A program made the translations under genes and the position numbers. The notes beneath the pieces were generated by a model. That model did not search any database. It had not been told where the DNA came from and saw nothing but the letters and a program-made list of their open reading frames with translations. Positions 48,418 through 60,399 of a stretch of 64,000 bases of DNA are shown here, piece after piece; positions within the stretch are counted from its first letter, which is position 1; every line of letters begins with the position of its first letter. The stretch comes from Rhizodiscina lignyota (Eukaryota; Ascomycota; Dothideomycetes; Aulographales; Rhizodiscinaceae): positions 434,001 to 498,000 of the forward strand of contig ML978133.1 of assembly GCA_010015805.1 (NCBI GenBank), given 5' to 3'.

Positions 48418-51261
48418 ATGGCGCCATTCAACCAATTCATTAGAGATGTGCGGCAGCATGACGAAAGCCCCCCGCCGGTCGTTGCCCGATTCTTTTTCAC
48501 CTCGCCGTATGCCATAGACGATCCGCTCTCGCCTCTCCCTCCGCCGATGACATTGAACAGCGATGCCCGAGCCATTAGACAGGCTCCGAGACCGTTTTCG
48601 GTGTATGACAATGACGCCTTGGAAGAGGCATGGACGAAGTTGCGCAGGGAGATACACAGAGTGACATATGAGGGAGAGGATCAAGCCCGGAGAACTAAAG
48701 TAGCTGGCAGTGGCGAGGGCAAGAGTCAATCTAAGCAAACAGCTGCCAGAGATGTTCAGCGGACGCAAAAGCAAGACGTATCTAGGTACAGTTCGGATGG
48801 TGACGCTCCATCGTCGTCCTTGCCCATACGGGAGCATAGCAGTTCCATATCTGGGATGGACACGACCGGGAATCCGTTCATTCGAGCTCCATCTAGAAAG
48901 AACATCAGTCAAGCTCAAGAGGCACGTCTGGAGTCGAGGCCACTCGCCCAGATGATGGATAGCTATGAATGGGATGATGAATTCCACGGGCAAGAGGAAC
49001 AGGTGACGCAGCGGCCCAGTACAGCAGAGTCTGTTGGACCTACCGAGAAGGTTCCGGTGGGTATCTCACGATTGCATTCGGTGGTAATGCCTCAGCTACA
49101 GTGGGTATTCTTAAGGTGTTTACAGCTATATAAAGCAGCTAACTTTCTCAGGATGGAACCAATCTATTGGTCTCCCGTAAACGACATCGCCCCTGTGGTT
49201 CGAGCAACTTGGTTCTACAAGGATAACATGCTACCAGTCGAAGTCGAGGTTGCGAATATGCTTGAAGCTGGATATGCTGCAATGCGGCCGTGGACAGAGA
49301 CATGGAGGGATGAGTTGAACAGTGCGGTCGAAGTCGGAGCTATAGGCGAGATGAAGATAGTCCATCGCTTATGGCCCGAAAAGGTCACTAAGCGGGAAAG
49401 TCGACCCAGCACGTCTGGAGCGTTGGAATCTGGTTCGGCAATGGGGTATGGCCTCTTTACCCGACTCAAATACGACCATACTGACTATGGTTTAGGAGTG
49501 TTGAGCCCGATGATCCAGAAAAGGAGCATCGAGAAATACTCTCAACAGCATCAGCTATCATTGACTCCGCGGTTGGAGAACAAGACGTTGATAATAAGGC
49601 TTCCGGCTCGACGCCATTCGGAAGAGATGGATACCCACGAAAATATGCGCAGGCTGGAGTCATTTATGCCAATGAGACGGAAGCGTATCTTCTTCGGCCA
49701 AATTTGCAACCGTCAGATTACTATGGCCGCAAACCTCTTGCAAGCTACATTCGAAAAGGCCGAAGGATTGGCATACCGGTCGTTCGGGGATTCAATCAGA
49801 CAGCTTGGGATGTTCTCCACCCCACCAAGAAGTCACCTACGGCCGTGAAGGCTCAAGAAGGTGTTTCGAGTGCGGAAGCTGGAGCGCCGCAGAACCGTCG
49901 CCAGAAGCTGGATCCGACGTTTGCTCTGTCTGAAAGACCGAAAGTGACTGATTTGATTCTAGTGATTCACGGAATCGGACAGAAGCTTTCGGAAAGAATT
50001 GAAAGTTATCATTTCACTCATGCGATGAATGCATTCCGAAGGGAAATTAACATAGAACTCGGGACGGATGCGGTGAAGGCTCATTTACGGAAGGATATGG
50101 GTGGAGTTATGCTGCTGCCGGTAAGTCAAATGCTCTCTTAAAATCGCGACCCTTGAAGTCCGCATGTCTTGACGATTGAGATGTCGACGTGCATATTTTA
50201 GCACTCAATGCTGACTGGCACAGATTAATTGGAGATTGAGTCTCAAGTTTGAAGATGGTGGCTACCACGATGGCTCAGAGGATTCGATATCAAATCACTA
50301 TTCTCTGAAAGACATCACCCCGGACACTCTTCCATCTGTGCGCAACATTGTCGGCGACGTTCTGCTGGACCTTCCTTATTACCTATCTCAGGAGCACAAT
50401 CCAAAGATGGTGCGGGCATGTATCCAGGAAGCCAATCGTATCTATCGACTATGGTGTGCGAATAACCCCGGTTTTGCAGAATATGGGCGCGTCCATATTC
50501 TAGCTCACTCACTCGGAAGCGTTATGGCATTTGATATCCTGAGTAACCAACCAACGCACGTCGACAAGAGCTGGGCCGACCCGAGTGTGCCAGAATCAGA
50601 CCTGCCACAAGACTGCTTCTTGTTCGACACTAGCACACTCTTCTCAGCCGGTAGTCCTGTTGGCTTTTTCTTACTCCTCAAACGAGCGCAACTACTTCCC
50701 CGAAAACATAGGCGTAAACCTGGTGTCGATGAGGCCGTGTCCAGCACTCCTGGTGTAGCCGGCGAGCGAGGTCAGTTTGGGTGTCTGGCACTTGACAACA
50801 TCTTCAATGTCATCAACGGATACGACCCGGTTGCGTATCAGCTCAATGCGGCTTTTGATGTCGCGTACAGCAAAACATTAAAGCCAGCCTTCTTGCCCAG
50901 CGCCAATAAGTCTTGGTACCTTGCCAATCCATTCAGCCGCGGTGGGGCTGATACTAGCCTGAAGCCTCCAGTGCCGCGACTACCCTCGAACGTGGAGCTC
51001 GAGACGCACAACTTTACAAGAGAAGAGATTGCGGAGGAGCGGGCGTATCTGCTCAACGACAACGGGCAGGTCGACTACTTCTTGCGATACGGCGGCGGAC
51101 CGCTAGAGATTCAATACCTGACGATGCTAGGTGCGCATAGTAGTTACTGGATCAGTAAGGATTTCATTAGATTTATGGTGATTGAAGTTGGTCGGGAGCG
51201 GGGGAGAGAAGGAACGCTGCAGGTAATGAGGGCGCAGAAGAAGAAGCAGGCTGGAGTGTAA
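48418..51261 (+). CDS. DDHD-domain phospholipase A1-like protein, 879 aa
   Basis: Intracellular PA-PLA1 family (yeast YOR022C; human DDHD1/2). Exons are 48418..49100, 49152..49445, 49496..50120 and 50224..51261. The N-terminal part begins with VARFFFTSPYAIDDPLSPLP, then a WWE-like block MEPIYWSPVNDIAPVVRATW with WFYKDNMLPVE. The AGVIYANETEAYLLRP and WDVLHP blocks come next, then VIHGIGQKLSER. The nucleophile elbow is HILAHSLGSVMAFDIL (about 626). The DDHD part has NVINGYDPVAYQLN and later DYFLRYGG with GAHSSYWISKDF, which supply the metal-binding Asp and His residues. Intron 1 (51 nt) has no stop and keeps the frame, and intron 2 is only 50 nt, so frame calls alone give wrong proteins. Membrane-associated by family knowledge. 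Confidence 0.9.
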
Positions 51262-51531
51262 AAGCGGCTCGATGTGCGAGCATTGTGATACCCTAGAACG
51301 ACTGATTAGATTGTTGCAATATATGGTACATTCTCTCACGTATACATTCTCTCTCAAATTCTCGCCAGCTCAAGTCGGCCTGATGTCAGCATCCCTGCAT
51401 AAAAAGTTGAGAACATCGCGGTCCCGAAAAAGAATTGTTGGAGGTAACATCAACGCCTCCCTATAACATATAACCCTTCCGGCCTGCTTGATAAATGGTA
51501 AGATGCTCACTTCAAACTGTAAACTGCAAAA

Positions 51532-52470
51532 ATGCCGTATCTAATTCACCCAGCTCTCGAACGTGCGATAGCAATGGCACAATCAAACCCGCCTCCGGTG
51601 CGGGCATGTCTCTTTGACATGGACGGCCTCCTCATCGACTCGGAAGAGCTGTACACCCTCATCACAAACGACATCCTGCGCGAGTACGGCAAGCCAGATC
51701 TACCGTGGTCCATCAAGGCCCAAATGCAAGGCCGCCCGGGCCCCGAATCGGCGCTCATCTTCCACAACTGGGCGCAGCTGCCCATCACGCACGAGCAGTT
51801 CATGGAGAAGCAGAAGCCGCTGCAAGCACATTATTTCCCCCGCTCGCAGCCATTGCCGGGGACGAGGGAGTTGCTGGAGAGCTTTAAGAGGACGAGTCCG
51901 AGGGTGCATATTGCGCTCGCGACGAGCAGTCACAAGAGGAACTTTGAGCTCAAGACGACGCACCTGCCCGATTTCTTTAGTGTGTTTGACGACGACCATG
52001 TTGTGCTGGGAGATGACCCGAGGATACCGAAGGGGAGGGGCAAGCCGGCGCCGGATATTTATCTGCTGGCGCTGAAGACGATTAATGAGAAGTTGAGACA
52101 GCAGGGCTCGAGTGAGATTGAGCCCGAGGAGTGCCTTGTATTTGAGGACTCCGTGCCGGGGGTAGAGGCGGGAAGAAGAGCGGGAATGCAGGTTGTGTGG
52201 TGTCCGCATGTGGAGCTGTTGGCTGAATACAAGGGCAGGGAGAAGGAGGTGCTTGCGGGCTTGACGGGCGAGCATAAGGATGACGAGCTCAAGGATGGGG
52301 AGAAGGCGGCCAAGGATGAAGAGGAGGATGTCTCTGGAAAGGAGAAAAAGACCAAGTCACGCATTCCGGGCTCACCAGGGGAGATTGATGATGGATGGGG
52401 ACGACTCTTTACGACATTAGAAGACTTCCCGTTCGAGGAATATGGGATCAAGGTCCAGTCCAAGATATAA
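51532..52470 (+). CDS. HAD-superfamily hydrolase, pseudouridine-5'-phosphatase-like, 312 aa
   Basis: Haloacid-dehalogenase phosphatase of the HDHD1 / yeast YKL033W-A type, single exon. Motif I is ACLFDMDGLLIDSE with nucleophile Asp29 and acid/base Asp31. The cap region includes MQGRPGPESALIFHNW. Motif II is ALATSSHKRNFELK, the Lys follows in GRGKPAPDIYLLAL, and motif IV is CLVFEDSVPGVEAGRRAGM. A charged insert (KDEEEDVSGKEKKTKSR) near the end departs from shorter relatives of about 230 aa. An alternative Met lies at residue 15 (MAQSNPPPVRA). The natural substrate could be another sugar phosphate. Confidence 0.9.
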   Translation: MPYLIHPALERAIAMAQSNPPPVRACLFDMDGLLIDSEELYTLITNDILREYGKPDLPWSIKAQMQGRPGPESALIFHNWAQLPITHEQFMEKQKPLQAHYFPRSQPLPGTRELLESFKRTSPRVHIALATSSHKRNFELKTTHLPDFFSVFDDDHVVLGDDPRIPKGRGKPAPDIYLLALKTINEKLRQQGSSEIEPEECLVFEDSVPGVEAGRRAGMQVVWCPHVELLAEYKGREKEVLAGLTGEHKDDELKDGEKAAKDEEEDVSGKEKKTKSRIPGSPGEIDDGWGRLFTTLEDFPFEEYGIKVQSKI

Positions 52471-52628
52471 ACATAGATAGATGAGGTGATATCCATAGAG
52501 GTCATATGCCCAATGATGCAAATCATGATGAATCTAGACAGACATGTCCAGAAGCTCCCAAGCAATAACCCACTCTCGAACGCCTGCTTCCGCGCTGAAA
52601 CTCAAAGTCGTGCAAAGGACCCAGCTCC

Positions 52629-53376
52629 TCAACTCTTCAAGGCTTCCAGTCGCCCTCTCATCTGCTCCAGCAGCTCCTCCTGGTTCTCTTCCTCTTCCAC
52701 CTCTTCCGTCGGTGCAGACGGTATCTCTTCTGCAGGCTTCGGTTCCGCCGCAGCAGGCAGCTTGTCCTTCAGTACCTCGCTCAGGACCTTGTCTACCTCC
52801 GTCTCTGCCTCCTCGTCCTCACCCTCCAGCAGCTCATCGCTCGGCAGAGTATCGCCCACCATCTCCTCGATAATGCCCGCCTTGACCAGCTCCTGACTCA
52901 ACTCCCTCATCGTGCCTGTCAGCTCGGGCATCCTCACCAGCGAATTTACATCCTTCATAATGCCCGTGCTGGCCTTGATACTCCCCTCAATCTTGCGCAC
53001 GCTAAACGCCTCGTTGACCTGCATCTGCACGCTCTGCAACTGCGCCTTGCTCGTCGCTAGCCGTCCGCCCTGCTTTCGTACGCGGATCAGCTCGCGCGCG
53101 AATATGCGGGTTTCTTGGGCGGCCTGCTTTGCCTGGGACGGGTTGCGCTGACCACGCTTCGAGGCGGATTGGATGAAGTTCTTGGTTTTGTACTCGAGTG
53201 CTTTGAGGCTTTGGATATCGCGGTCCAGCTTGCGGACGTTGGCGCGCACGAGGGCATTGCATTTTCTCTTCTGTAAAGGATGTGAGTAAATGTATCAAAG
53301 GGCGCTGACGTAGTGGAGATGTACATACTTGGGCCTCTGGATCAGGCTTCCAAAAGATTGATTTTAGGGAGTCCAT
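52629..53376 (-). CDS. VPS24: ESCRT-III subunit Vps24/CHMP3, 229 aa
   Basis: Polymerises with Snf7 and Vps2 to cut membrane necks in multivesicular body formation. Exons on the minus strand are 53329..53376 (48 nt) and 52629..53270. The start MDSLKSIFWKPDPEAQKRKC matches Vps24 (KxxFxKPDPxEQ and basic residues behind it). The first helices are rich in Lys/Arg (LVRANVRKLDRDIQSLKALE); the second half turns acidic (GEDEEAETEVDKVL). The C-terminus EENQEELLEQMRGRLEALKS looks like the MIM1 helix that binds the Vps4 ATPase. No residues of note are missing. Confidence 0.94.
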
Positions 53377-53964
53377 CGCTGCTGGCGCCAGCGGCAATTG
53401 CGCGTCATAGAACAGCAAGGTCGAGAGAGTATGGGAGGTTGGCTTTAGGTTGGTGAATAAGCAGTTCCTTGTACCTATTGCTGAGTGGCTCTTGGTGGTC
53501 TTGGGGGAGAGGTTGCCCACGAGGCCAGCGACACAGGGCTGAAGGTGGGGTGGTTGGGTGCCTGTTGCGTAGGAAATGCTCCATCGCCATCACTAACGAC
53601 GCTGTTGGCATCACAAGAGAACAAATTTTCCTGGGCAACACGATCCACCACAGACTGCTCAATCCTGCCCCTTCAGGAAAGTGTTCCGCGCAAATTAAAT
53701 CGCGAAAGCATTGCTGAGCTAGGCAAGCTGCTGCTGGTCCGTACTCGCGCAGCGCCCACATTCGATTTGTTTCTCTCCAAATCTTCACAGCCTCACGAAC
53801 TGACTTCCCTTTCTGCCTCCAGACTCTGCTCCAGACCGGCGCGCACACTCAATCCCAAGCTCCGCTGAAGCATACTTTACAAGTTTATCGAATTTCCTTC
53901 GAGTTACTGCTCCCATTTACCTCCAACCATCCCCTGAGCTCTTCCTCGATTCGCCATCTCCATC
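53377..53964. other. Divergent promoter region, VPS24 / p23
   Basis: 588 bp between starts on opposite strands. An open frame of 147 codons on the minus strand (53405..53848) crosses it but has no motif and overlaps the VPS24 5' UTR; I do not call it. Confidence 0.5.
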
Positions 53965-54846
53965 ATGTCTGAACCAACGTTGACACCAGAAGGTACGCAC
54001 ACCTCACCAACCCGTTCGCATATACAACTCTATAATTGTAGCATTGTCATATATGCAAGCTTTTTGTCTGCATTGCAAAATTGCGTCACTCCTTGCATGC
54101 AAGCATCGTATCGCCTTGAGTCCAGCGCATACAAAAAGTCTCGACACCGTGTACTAACAGCAGATGAACAGTCACCTGGGCGCAGCGCTCCTCCAGCACC
54201 GATGCCGAGAAGAACTACATCTTCCTGACGCTCATGGTCCCCGATGTCCCCAAGGACGCCATGAAGCTCGACATCCAGCCTACCAAGCTCACCTTCACCG
54301 GCAGGTCGAACTCCAAGAAGGCGACCTACTCCGTCGAGCTGCCCTTCTTCGCCGAGATCGACCCCGCAGAGAGCAAGACGCACCACACTGACCGTGACTT
54401 GGAGCTTGTGCTACGCAAGAAGGAGCTCAAGGAGGAGTACTGGCCAAGACTGCTCAAGGATAACAAGAAGATGCACTTCTTGAAGACGGACTTCGACAAG
54501 GTCAGTAGAGACTATGCATGCCCTATACCATGGTATTCCACACAAAACAGCTTTGTTAACAGACGTATAGTGGGTCGATGAGGACGAGCAGGACGTCGCG
54601 CCTGATGACGATGACTACATGTCGCGCATGGCTGGAATGGGCGGCGGCGGTGATGGTGGCTTTGGTGGCATTGACTTCTCTAAGCTCGGCGCCGGTGCTG
54701 GCCCTGAAGCCGGTGGCGAGGATGATGAGGACATGGCTGATGAGGAGGACGACGACGAGATGCCAGCCCTGGAAGGAGACGAGGACAAGACAGAGGGAGG
54801 CGCAGAAGCAGGCAAGGGCAAGGCGAAGATTGAAGAGGTCGAGTAG
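53965..54846 (+). CDS. Hsp90 co-chaperone p23 (Sba1/Wos2), 210 aa
   Basis: Binds the ATP-bound, closed form of Hsp90 and slows its ATPase. Exons are 53965..53992 (28 nt), 54172..54500 and 54571..54846. After MSEPTLTPE comes the CS domain: VTWAQRSSSTDAEKNYIFLT, then LTFTGRSNSKKATYSVELPF and REL-like LELVLRKKELKEEYWPRL, and HFLKTDFDKWVDEDEQD, the conserved end of the domain. The tail is Gly-rich (MAGMGGGGDGGFGGIDFSKL) and then acidic, as in yeast Sba1. The 178-nt first intron is the longest I place in any gene here. Confidence 0.95.
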
Positions 54847-55345
54847 GCTTGCGATTCGCAGGCAAGGACCAATTCTTCGCGATTGATGTTGCCAAAATCT
54901 CGATTCCCTTCGAATGGACATTTCGGGCTTGGTCAAAAGGCGGCAGGCAAACTTCTGGCGTAACTCAGATGAGCAGGAGTATTGCGGTGACTAATAAGTT
55001 ACTGTGGTGGATGAGGATGAAAAAAATACGGATATGGGCGTAGATAGTGCATAAAGCATTGTGTCAGAAAGCTCAAGATAATTCATTAAAGCCTAAGCTT
55101 CTACGAATCTCACCAGTTTCCGGCAGACACAGATCATGCCAGCAAGGCCAATTGCAGTGGGGCGTTGTTACTTCTTCACACAAAGCAAAGCAAAGCTCGG
55201 AGCTCTCCGCACCTTCCCGTACCTCTCCCTTTACGGAGGAAGTGACAGTAGTGCAGGATCCGACGCTCTCGTGATCCACAATTCCAAACACCCACTTTAG
55301 TTTGTATAAGAGGATGTAGAAGATGCATCATCTTCCCTTGACAAC
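54847..55345. other. Intergenic, p23 to UNC-45 gene
   Basis: About 500 bp between two genes on the same strand. No open frame with recognisable features. Confidence 0.5.
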
Positions 55346-57844
55346 ATGGCTTCCTCCTTAAGTGCGGATGAGCGCGTCGCGCAGCTTACCCGCGACGCCG
55401 ACAAGAGCATTACAGCGGGGAGCCTCGAGCTCGCGCTGCGCCAGCTGCAGGAGGCTTCCGCTATTGATTCGGGCAACGCCAAATTGAAAGAGACATGGGA
55501 GAGGCTGGAGAAGCAGCGGGATCAATCGCCGCTCGTCAGCCTGTGTCAGAAATGGCTCGACAGCCAGGTCGACGAGCAAGGGGAGGAGGCGCTAGACTAC
55601 ATGGCCCATCATGAGATACCCTCGATCGCCGCAGAAAGAGCTATGGAAGTCCTCTTACGATACTCTGGAGAGTCGGACGTGGCTGACCAGCTATGCGGTG
55701 TGCTGATGAAGCAGCCTGGAGCTCAGAAAACCGTTGCTGGGCAGTTTCATGAGCAACCCACAGACACTTTCAGGAAACTCTGGGAGCATGGCGACGACAG
55801 CGTCGAAGGCCTGGTCGTAACAGTGTTCGCTAAGTCGGCCTGGCCGTCCGACACAGACAGGACAGCTGCTCTCCGTGACGTCTTTCAGCTTGCTCTCGCG
55901 GAGCTGATGTCGCCTGGCTTGGAGCATCCCGATCGGGCCATGAAGGCAGTATCACGACTTCTTGGCGCGGAGGCCTCGAAGCTCAACGGCATCATTGATG
56001 CTGACGGCTTCGATGTGATCCTTACGTCTTTGGACATACGACTCCCGCAGACTCTACGAAGTCATGCGACGGTTGCAACGGCTAAACTGCTGCAGCTCTC
56101 GCCAGACAGCGCACAGCAGCTGATATCGAACTACGTAACGAATAAAGTGGTCAAGCCGACAGCCGAGAGCCTACTCCTCGCATTCTCAGCAGCTGCAGCA
56201 GTCTTTCCAATGGCGCCCACTGTCGCCGCCGATCTGTTCCTCTCAGAGGGCTTCTTAAGCGCCTTCGTGCCAATGGTCAAAACCAGGAAGAGCCGGCACG
56301 TAGAGCAGGCTGCGTTGGAGCTTCTGAGCGCTGCGTGCATCAACAAGGCGTGTCGGGAAGGCATTGCAAAGTTCTGCCGGGACTGGCTAGAGGATATCGC
56401 ATCAACTGCTACGGATCCGAAGCGCGCGAGTCTCGCGGCGCTCATTTTGATCAAGATTGAAGATGAGACGGTCCGCGTGGGCAGCCCGCTGCAAAGCCGA
56501 GGCCCAGGACTCGACCAAGATACGGACTTGGTGAACAACTTTAAGAACATGGTCCTCACTCCCGACGACACGAGCAAGAAGGATGCAGTTGAAGGACTAG
56601 CCTACGCCTCACTAAAACCACACGTGAAGGAATATCTAGCAAAGGACCAAACATTTCTCATTCACCTGATAAACCTACTCAGCAACTCGCGCGACGGCAG
56701 ACCCTCCCTATTCGGCGGCTTGACCATCTTCGCGAACCTCACAGCCTACCGCCCGGCCATGTCTGAAGAGCAGAAGAAGCTCTCCCAGCTTAAAGCATAC
56801 GCGAACACCACCAAGCCCGCTGATGCCGATCCGCTTGACGATGACGAACGAGTTACCGCGCGCTGCAAGAAAGTCCTCGACGCGGGCATCGTGCCACTAC
56901 TCGTGACGTGCAGCAAGGGTGCCACGCAGACCATCATCGTCCTCGTCGTGCAGATCCTATTCTCGCTTGCAAAAGAGCAGAAACACCGCGGCGTCATGTC
57001 GCAGCAGGGTTCCGTGAAACTGCTGCTTTATCTGTACGACACCGTCTCCGTGCAGCCCGCGTCCGTAGACGGAGGGCTTGGAAGCAAAATCAGCTCATTG
57101 CGCCTCGCTGCGCACGCTGCTGCCCGCATCCTGATCTCTGTGAACCCGACGCACGTCTTCGGCTCCGCAACGGCGCTCATCTCCCCCATCCGTCCGCTCG
57201 TGTCCCTGCTCAATCCCATAGACGATGAATCCTCATCTGGTTCCATTCCAAGTTCCAGTCCGCCGCTCCTCGCGACGTTCGAGGCCCTCCTCGCGCTGAC
57301 GAACCTCGCGTCGACCGACGCGCCGACCGCTGACGCCATCGTGCGCGCGGCGTGGCCGCAGACCGAGGACCTGCTGCTCTCCAGCCACGAGATGGTGCAG
57401 CGCGCTGCTGCGGAGCTGGTCTGCAATTTGTGCGCGGCGCCGCAGGGAATCGCGAAATTCGCGGACGGCTCCGGGCCTGCGGGTAATCGGCTGCATATCC
57501 TGCTCGCCTTGGCCGACGCGGAGGATGTGGCGACGAGGCGCGCAGCCGGAGGTGCACTGGCGATGCTGACGGAGTGGCCCGAGGTGGTTGATGCGGTATT
57601 GAAGCGCGAGAAAGGGATAGATATCTTGTTGGAGATGTGTGAGGATGAGGATGGAGAGGATTTGAGACATCGGGGTTTTGTCTGTGTGAGTAATGTTGTA
57701 AGTGCGAGCGGAGAGGTCGGAAAGAGAGCGAAAGCGGAGGTTCTGGAGAACGATGGAAAGGCTAGAGTGACGGCTGTGCTGAAGGAGACGAAGAATCCCG
57801 AGGTGTTGAGCGTGGGGATTGGCATTTTGAAGGCTATTGCGTGA
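55346..57844 (+). CDS. UNC-45/Cro1/She4-type myosin chaperone, 832 aa
   Basis: Folds and stabilises myosin motor domains with Hsp90; yeast She4 and S. pombe Rng3 are needed for actin-based transport and the contractile ring. Single exon, start MASSLSADERVAQLTRDADK. The N-terminus has a short TPR-like helical pair (ITAGSLELALRQLQEASAID) but no full TPR array. The rest is a long armadillo-like solenoid: the family's central part is near 130-370 (for example FVPMVKTRKSRHVEQAALEL) and the UCS part follows (SLFGGLTIFANLTAYRPAM, HRGVMSQQGSVKLLLYLYD, AGGALAMLTEWPEVVDAVL). Full length for the family. Cytosolic. Confidence 0.93.
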   Translation: MASSLSADERVAQLTRDADKSITAGSLELALRQLQEASAIDSGNAKLKETWERLEKQRDQSPLVSLCQKWLDSQVDEQGEEALDYMAHHEIPSIAAERAMEVLLRYSGESDVADQLCGVLMKQPGAQKTVAGQFHEQPTDTFRKLWEHGDDSVEGLVVTVFAKSAWPSDTDRTAALRDVFQLALAELMSPGLEHPDRAMKAVSRLLGAEASKLNGIIDADGFDVILTSLDIRLPQTLRSHATVATAKLLQLSPDSAQQLISNYVTNKVVKPTAESLLLAFSAAAAVFPMAPTVAADLFLSEGFLSAFVPMVKTRKSRHVEQAALELLSAACINKACREGIAKFCRDWLEDIASTATDPKRASLAALILIKIEDETVRVGSPLQSRGPGLDQDTDLVNNFKNMVLTPDDTSKKDAVEGLAYASLKPHVKEYLAKDQTFLIHLINLLSNSRDGRPSLFGGLTIFANLTAYRPAMSEEQKKLSQLKAYANTTKPADADPLDDDERVTARCKKVLDAGIVPLLVTCSKGATQTIIVLVVQILFSLAKEQKHRGVMSQQGSVKLLLYLYDTVSVQPASVDGGLGSKISSLRLAAHAAARILISVNPTHVFGSATALISPIRPLVSLLNPIDDESSSGSIPSSSPPLLATFEALLALTNLASTDAPTADAIVRAAWPQTEDLLLSSHEMVQRAAAELVCNLCAAPQGIAKFADGSGPAGNRLHILLALADAEDVATRRAAGGALAMLTEWPEVVDAVLKREKGIDILLEMCEDEDGEDLRHRGFVCVSNVVSASGEVGKRAKAEVLENDGKARVTAVLKETKNPEVLSVGIGILKAIA

Positions 57845-58030
57845 GAAACTGGGGTTTGGGTGGTTTGGGACTTACGGTAAAAGTTTGCGAAAAACGGATG
57901 TCTTTCCGTACATCATTCTTAGAGGCTGTATTAGTAGCTACTGCATCACAATGGCGTAGCTAGACGTAGAGGATGGTGGCGGCACACACCGGTAGTCGTA
58001 GCACAGGCAATTCAATGAGATTTGAAGTAT

Positions 58031-59408
58031 TCAGGATCCAGCCTTTCTACTCCGTCTCGAGCCAGCCTTCTTGGCATTGGCAGTCTCAGTGCTTCCGCTC
58101 TCATCCGCCTTCTCGCTGCCCTTCTCCTTCTCTTTCTTCTCAGATTCTGCCAATTTGGCTTCTTTCGCTCTTCGAACAGCTCCTTCCTTCTCAAGCTGTT
58201 GGATGATGGTCTCCGTATCCTTCCACAGCTCCTGCTGGACATAATCATTTGAGACTTCGTCCCGCACGATCTTCACCTCACTGCACTCCTTTACCATCGC
58301 ACCGCCCTCTCCTAGCACAAAGCCAGCTTCCATGGCCGCATACAAGAAGCTCTGCGCGCCCTGGTCGGCGCTCTTTAGAAGCAGCCACCACAGCGGGTAC
58401 AATATTATGTACAACAGCAGACCCCAGAGACTGCCGAACGTCAGGAAGCGCTGCATGCCCGGCGTACGTGTCCAGCCGGGGTTGACGAGCAGGATGCGAG
58501 CGTTGTTGGGCTGCTTGTCTGGCCGGACGTAGGAGGATAGGTGCTTCTGGAAGGATTGGGCGAAGGTCATTAACGCGAGCTTGGAGTTTGCGTAAGGAGA
58601 GGTGGTTCTTGCTGGTCGCAGGTTCTTGTATGTTGGAGTTGGGGGCTGTGGCGCGGACTTTGCTTTCCGCTCTTTCTTCGAGGTCTTCTCCTCGCCGCCG
58701 TCTTTGCCTTCTTCTAACGAGGGAACCGGGAAGGATCCGCCTATGTACGAGGAACAGGTTCCAAAGAGTATCCGCACGTCTCGATCAGGCGGCTGCGCTC
58801 GCAGGGCGGGACTCAGGATGCTCAGCAGGTGGAAGTTGGCGACATAGTTCAAGCCCCAGTCCAGCTCAATTCCGTCTTCCGTCACACCTCGTTTCCCCCA
58901 TGCCGGCGTCTGAGTGTTCGCGCAGAGTATGACCATATCGAGTCTTCGCGGTGGAGCATTATCGACCCATTTTGTAGCGAATTTGCGAACGCTGTGTAAT
59001 GAGGTGAGATCAACCTCTTCAGCCGTGATGAGCTCGTTGTTCGTCGTAGTACGCAGGTCCATTATGTATTCCACCAGAAACGGATCGGTGAGGGGGTGCT
59101 GCGTCAGGAGCACGATTTGAGCGCCGCGAGTCGCGAGCTCGCGAGCTACGGATGCTCCGATGCCAGATGTTCCTCCCTAAGATAACGAATTAGATAGCTC
59201 TTCCGGATTTCTGTTATAAGGGAAGATATACCGTCATCAGCACCACTTTCGAGTGCATATTGCGCTCGGAGGTGTTGACTGCTCCGCCGCAGTACCACTT
59301 GAGCAGATAGAGCGCGACGAGCCATGGTACGGTCTTGATAATTGTCCAGAAGTATGGGATGCCGCTGATTCCCTCGGAGAGGACATAGTTTATTAGTGGA
59401 ATCGGCAT
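58031..59408 (-). CDS. Short-chain dehydrogenase/reductase with membrane segments, 440 aa
   Basis: Exons are 59232..59408 and 58031..59176. A hydrophobic N-terminal anchor (FWTIIKTVPWLVALYLLKWY) precedes the cofactor motif, which spans the intron: VVLMT then GGTSGIGAS (TGxxxGIG). The catalytic block is FGTCSSYIGG with the Ser, and SPYANSKLALMTF with YxxxK; NPGWTRTPGM follows. A second hydrophobic stretch, LWGLLLYIILYPLWWLLL, lies near 300. Between Ser and Tyr there is a Lys/Glu-rich insert (EEGKDGGEEKTSKKERKAK), and the C-terminal 80 residues are highly charged, ending RRSRKAGS. Retinol-dehydrogenase-like fungal SDRs have similar plans. The substrate is unknown; an ER or lipid-droplet location would suit. 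Confidence 0.88.
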
Positions 59409-60399
59409 CTTGGCCGTGCGAGATGTCGAATCCAACTTTCAGAAACTTGGAACTTTTTGTGGCGATGGGATGGGCAGCTCCCCCGATGATTTGCCGGACT
59501 TTCGTCACTTCATGCTTCACTCTTGGGTGGACGACTCAAAGGATTGCGCTCTCTGTCCTAAACTATTTACAATATCAGGTGTCATGCATGATTTTAGTGA
59601 CCCTAGGCTATTCAACTAGCATTGAAGAAGCAATTCCACGTATTCTTTTGCTGCACGTAGCTCCGTCAAAATAGAAAAGACCAACGACTCACATATCCAA
59701 CGCAACTCGTTCGAAGTGACCATCAGATATGTTCCCGAGATGCATGTAGGCCGAGCTACATGTTGGGCCACCTGCCAACTTTTGAGTGTTGAGGAGGCCA
59801 TTCGATTGCGCCGTACTGGCGTTGGTTCTGCTTCGAAGCCGCAAAATGGGGGATGATTTTTCAGGCACCAAAGCTTCTCGATGTTTCCGATTTTATATAT
59901 CCCTCAAGAATGATAGATATATAATGATTCCAATGATCTCATGTTGTAGCGATTAACCTCGAGGCGCCGTGCCGGGGAAGAAATACCTCATGACATTGAT
60001 ATCGGAAGCGCCCCCACAGCTAGTTAAATACAGCGTTGATTAGCAGGCCCGTGAGAGAGACTGTTGTAATTCAGAATATGTCGCAGATACATTCGCGTCT
60101 TCTTGCGCTTCTAGTCCTGGAAATGAAGGGGGCAAAAAGGATGGTAGGCACAAGAAATCTAGTTTAGTATAACTGTTGGTAAATACTTTCTACCTTGAAA
60201 GTCGCTTGCACCCAGCTTCACAGAACACAACACAATGGCGTATGCCCATCTCCTAACGCTGGTAGTTTAAAAATTAATTTAAAAAAAATAGAAGATAAAA
60301 ACTGCAAAAAAGAAGCGGGTACTAGCCGGTTCTTTTAGGGCACCGCTCCAAAGAGGAACACTTGCTTCGAAATGCAAGTGCGACGCTAGAGAGCGGGAG

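Noticed and set aside
49061-49138. A 78-nt intron in the DDHD gene as the way to remove the family-foreign residues
   Set aside because: Phase fits, but it would delete the family-like VGISRLHSV block. The 51-nt intron 49101..49151 keeps it and gives a better join.
53405-53848. 147-codon minus-strand frame between VPS24 and p23
   Set aside because: No domain, odd composition, and it occupies the space needed for two promoters and 5' UTRs.
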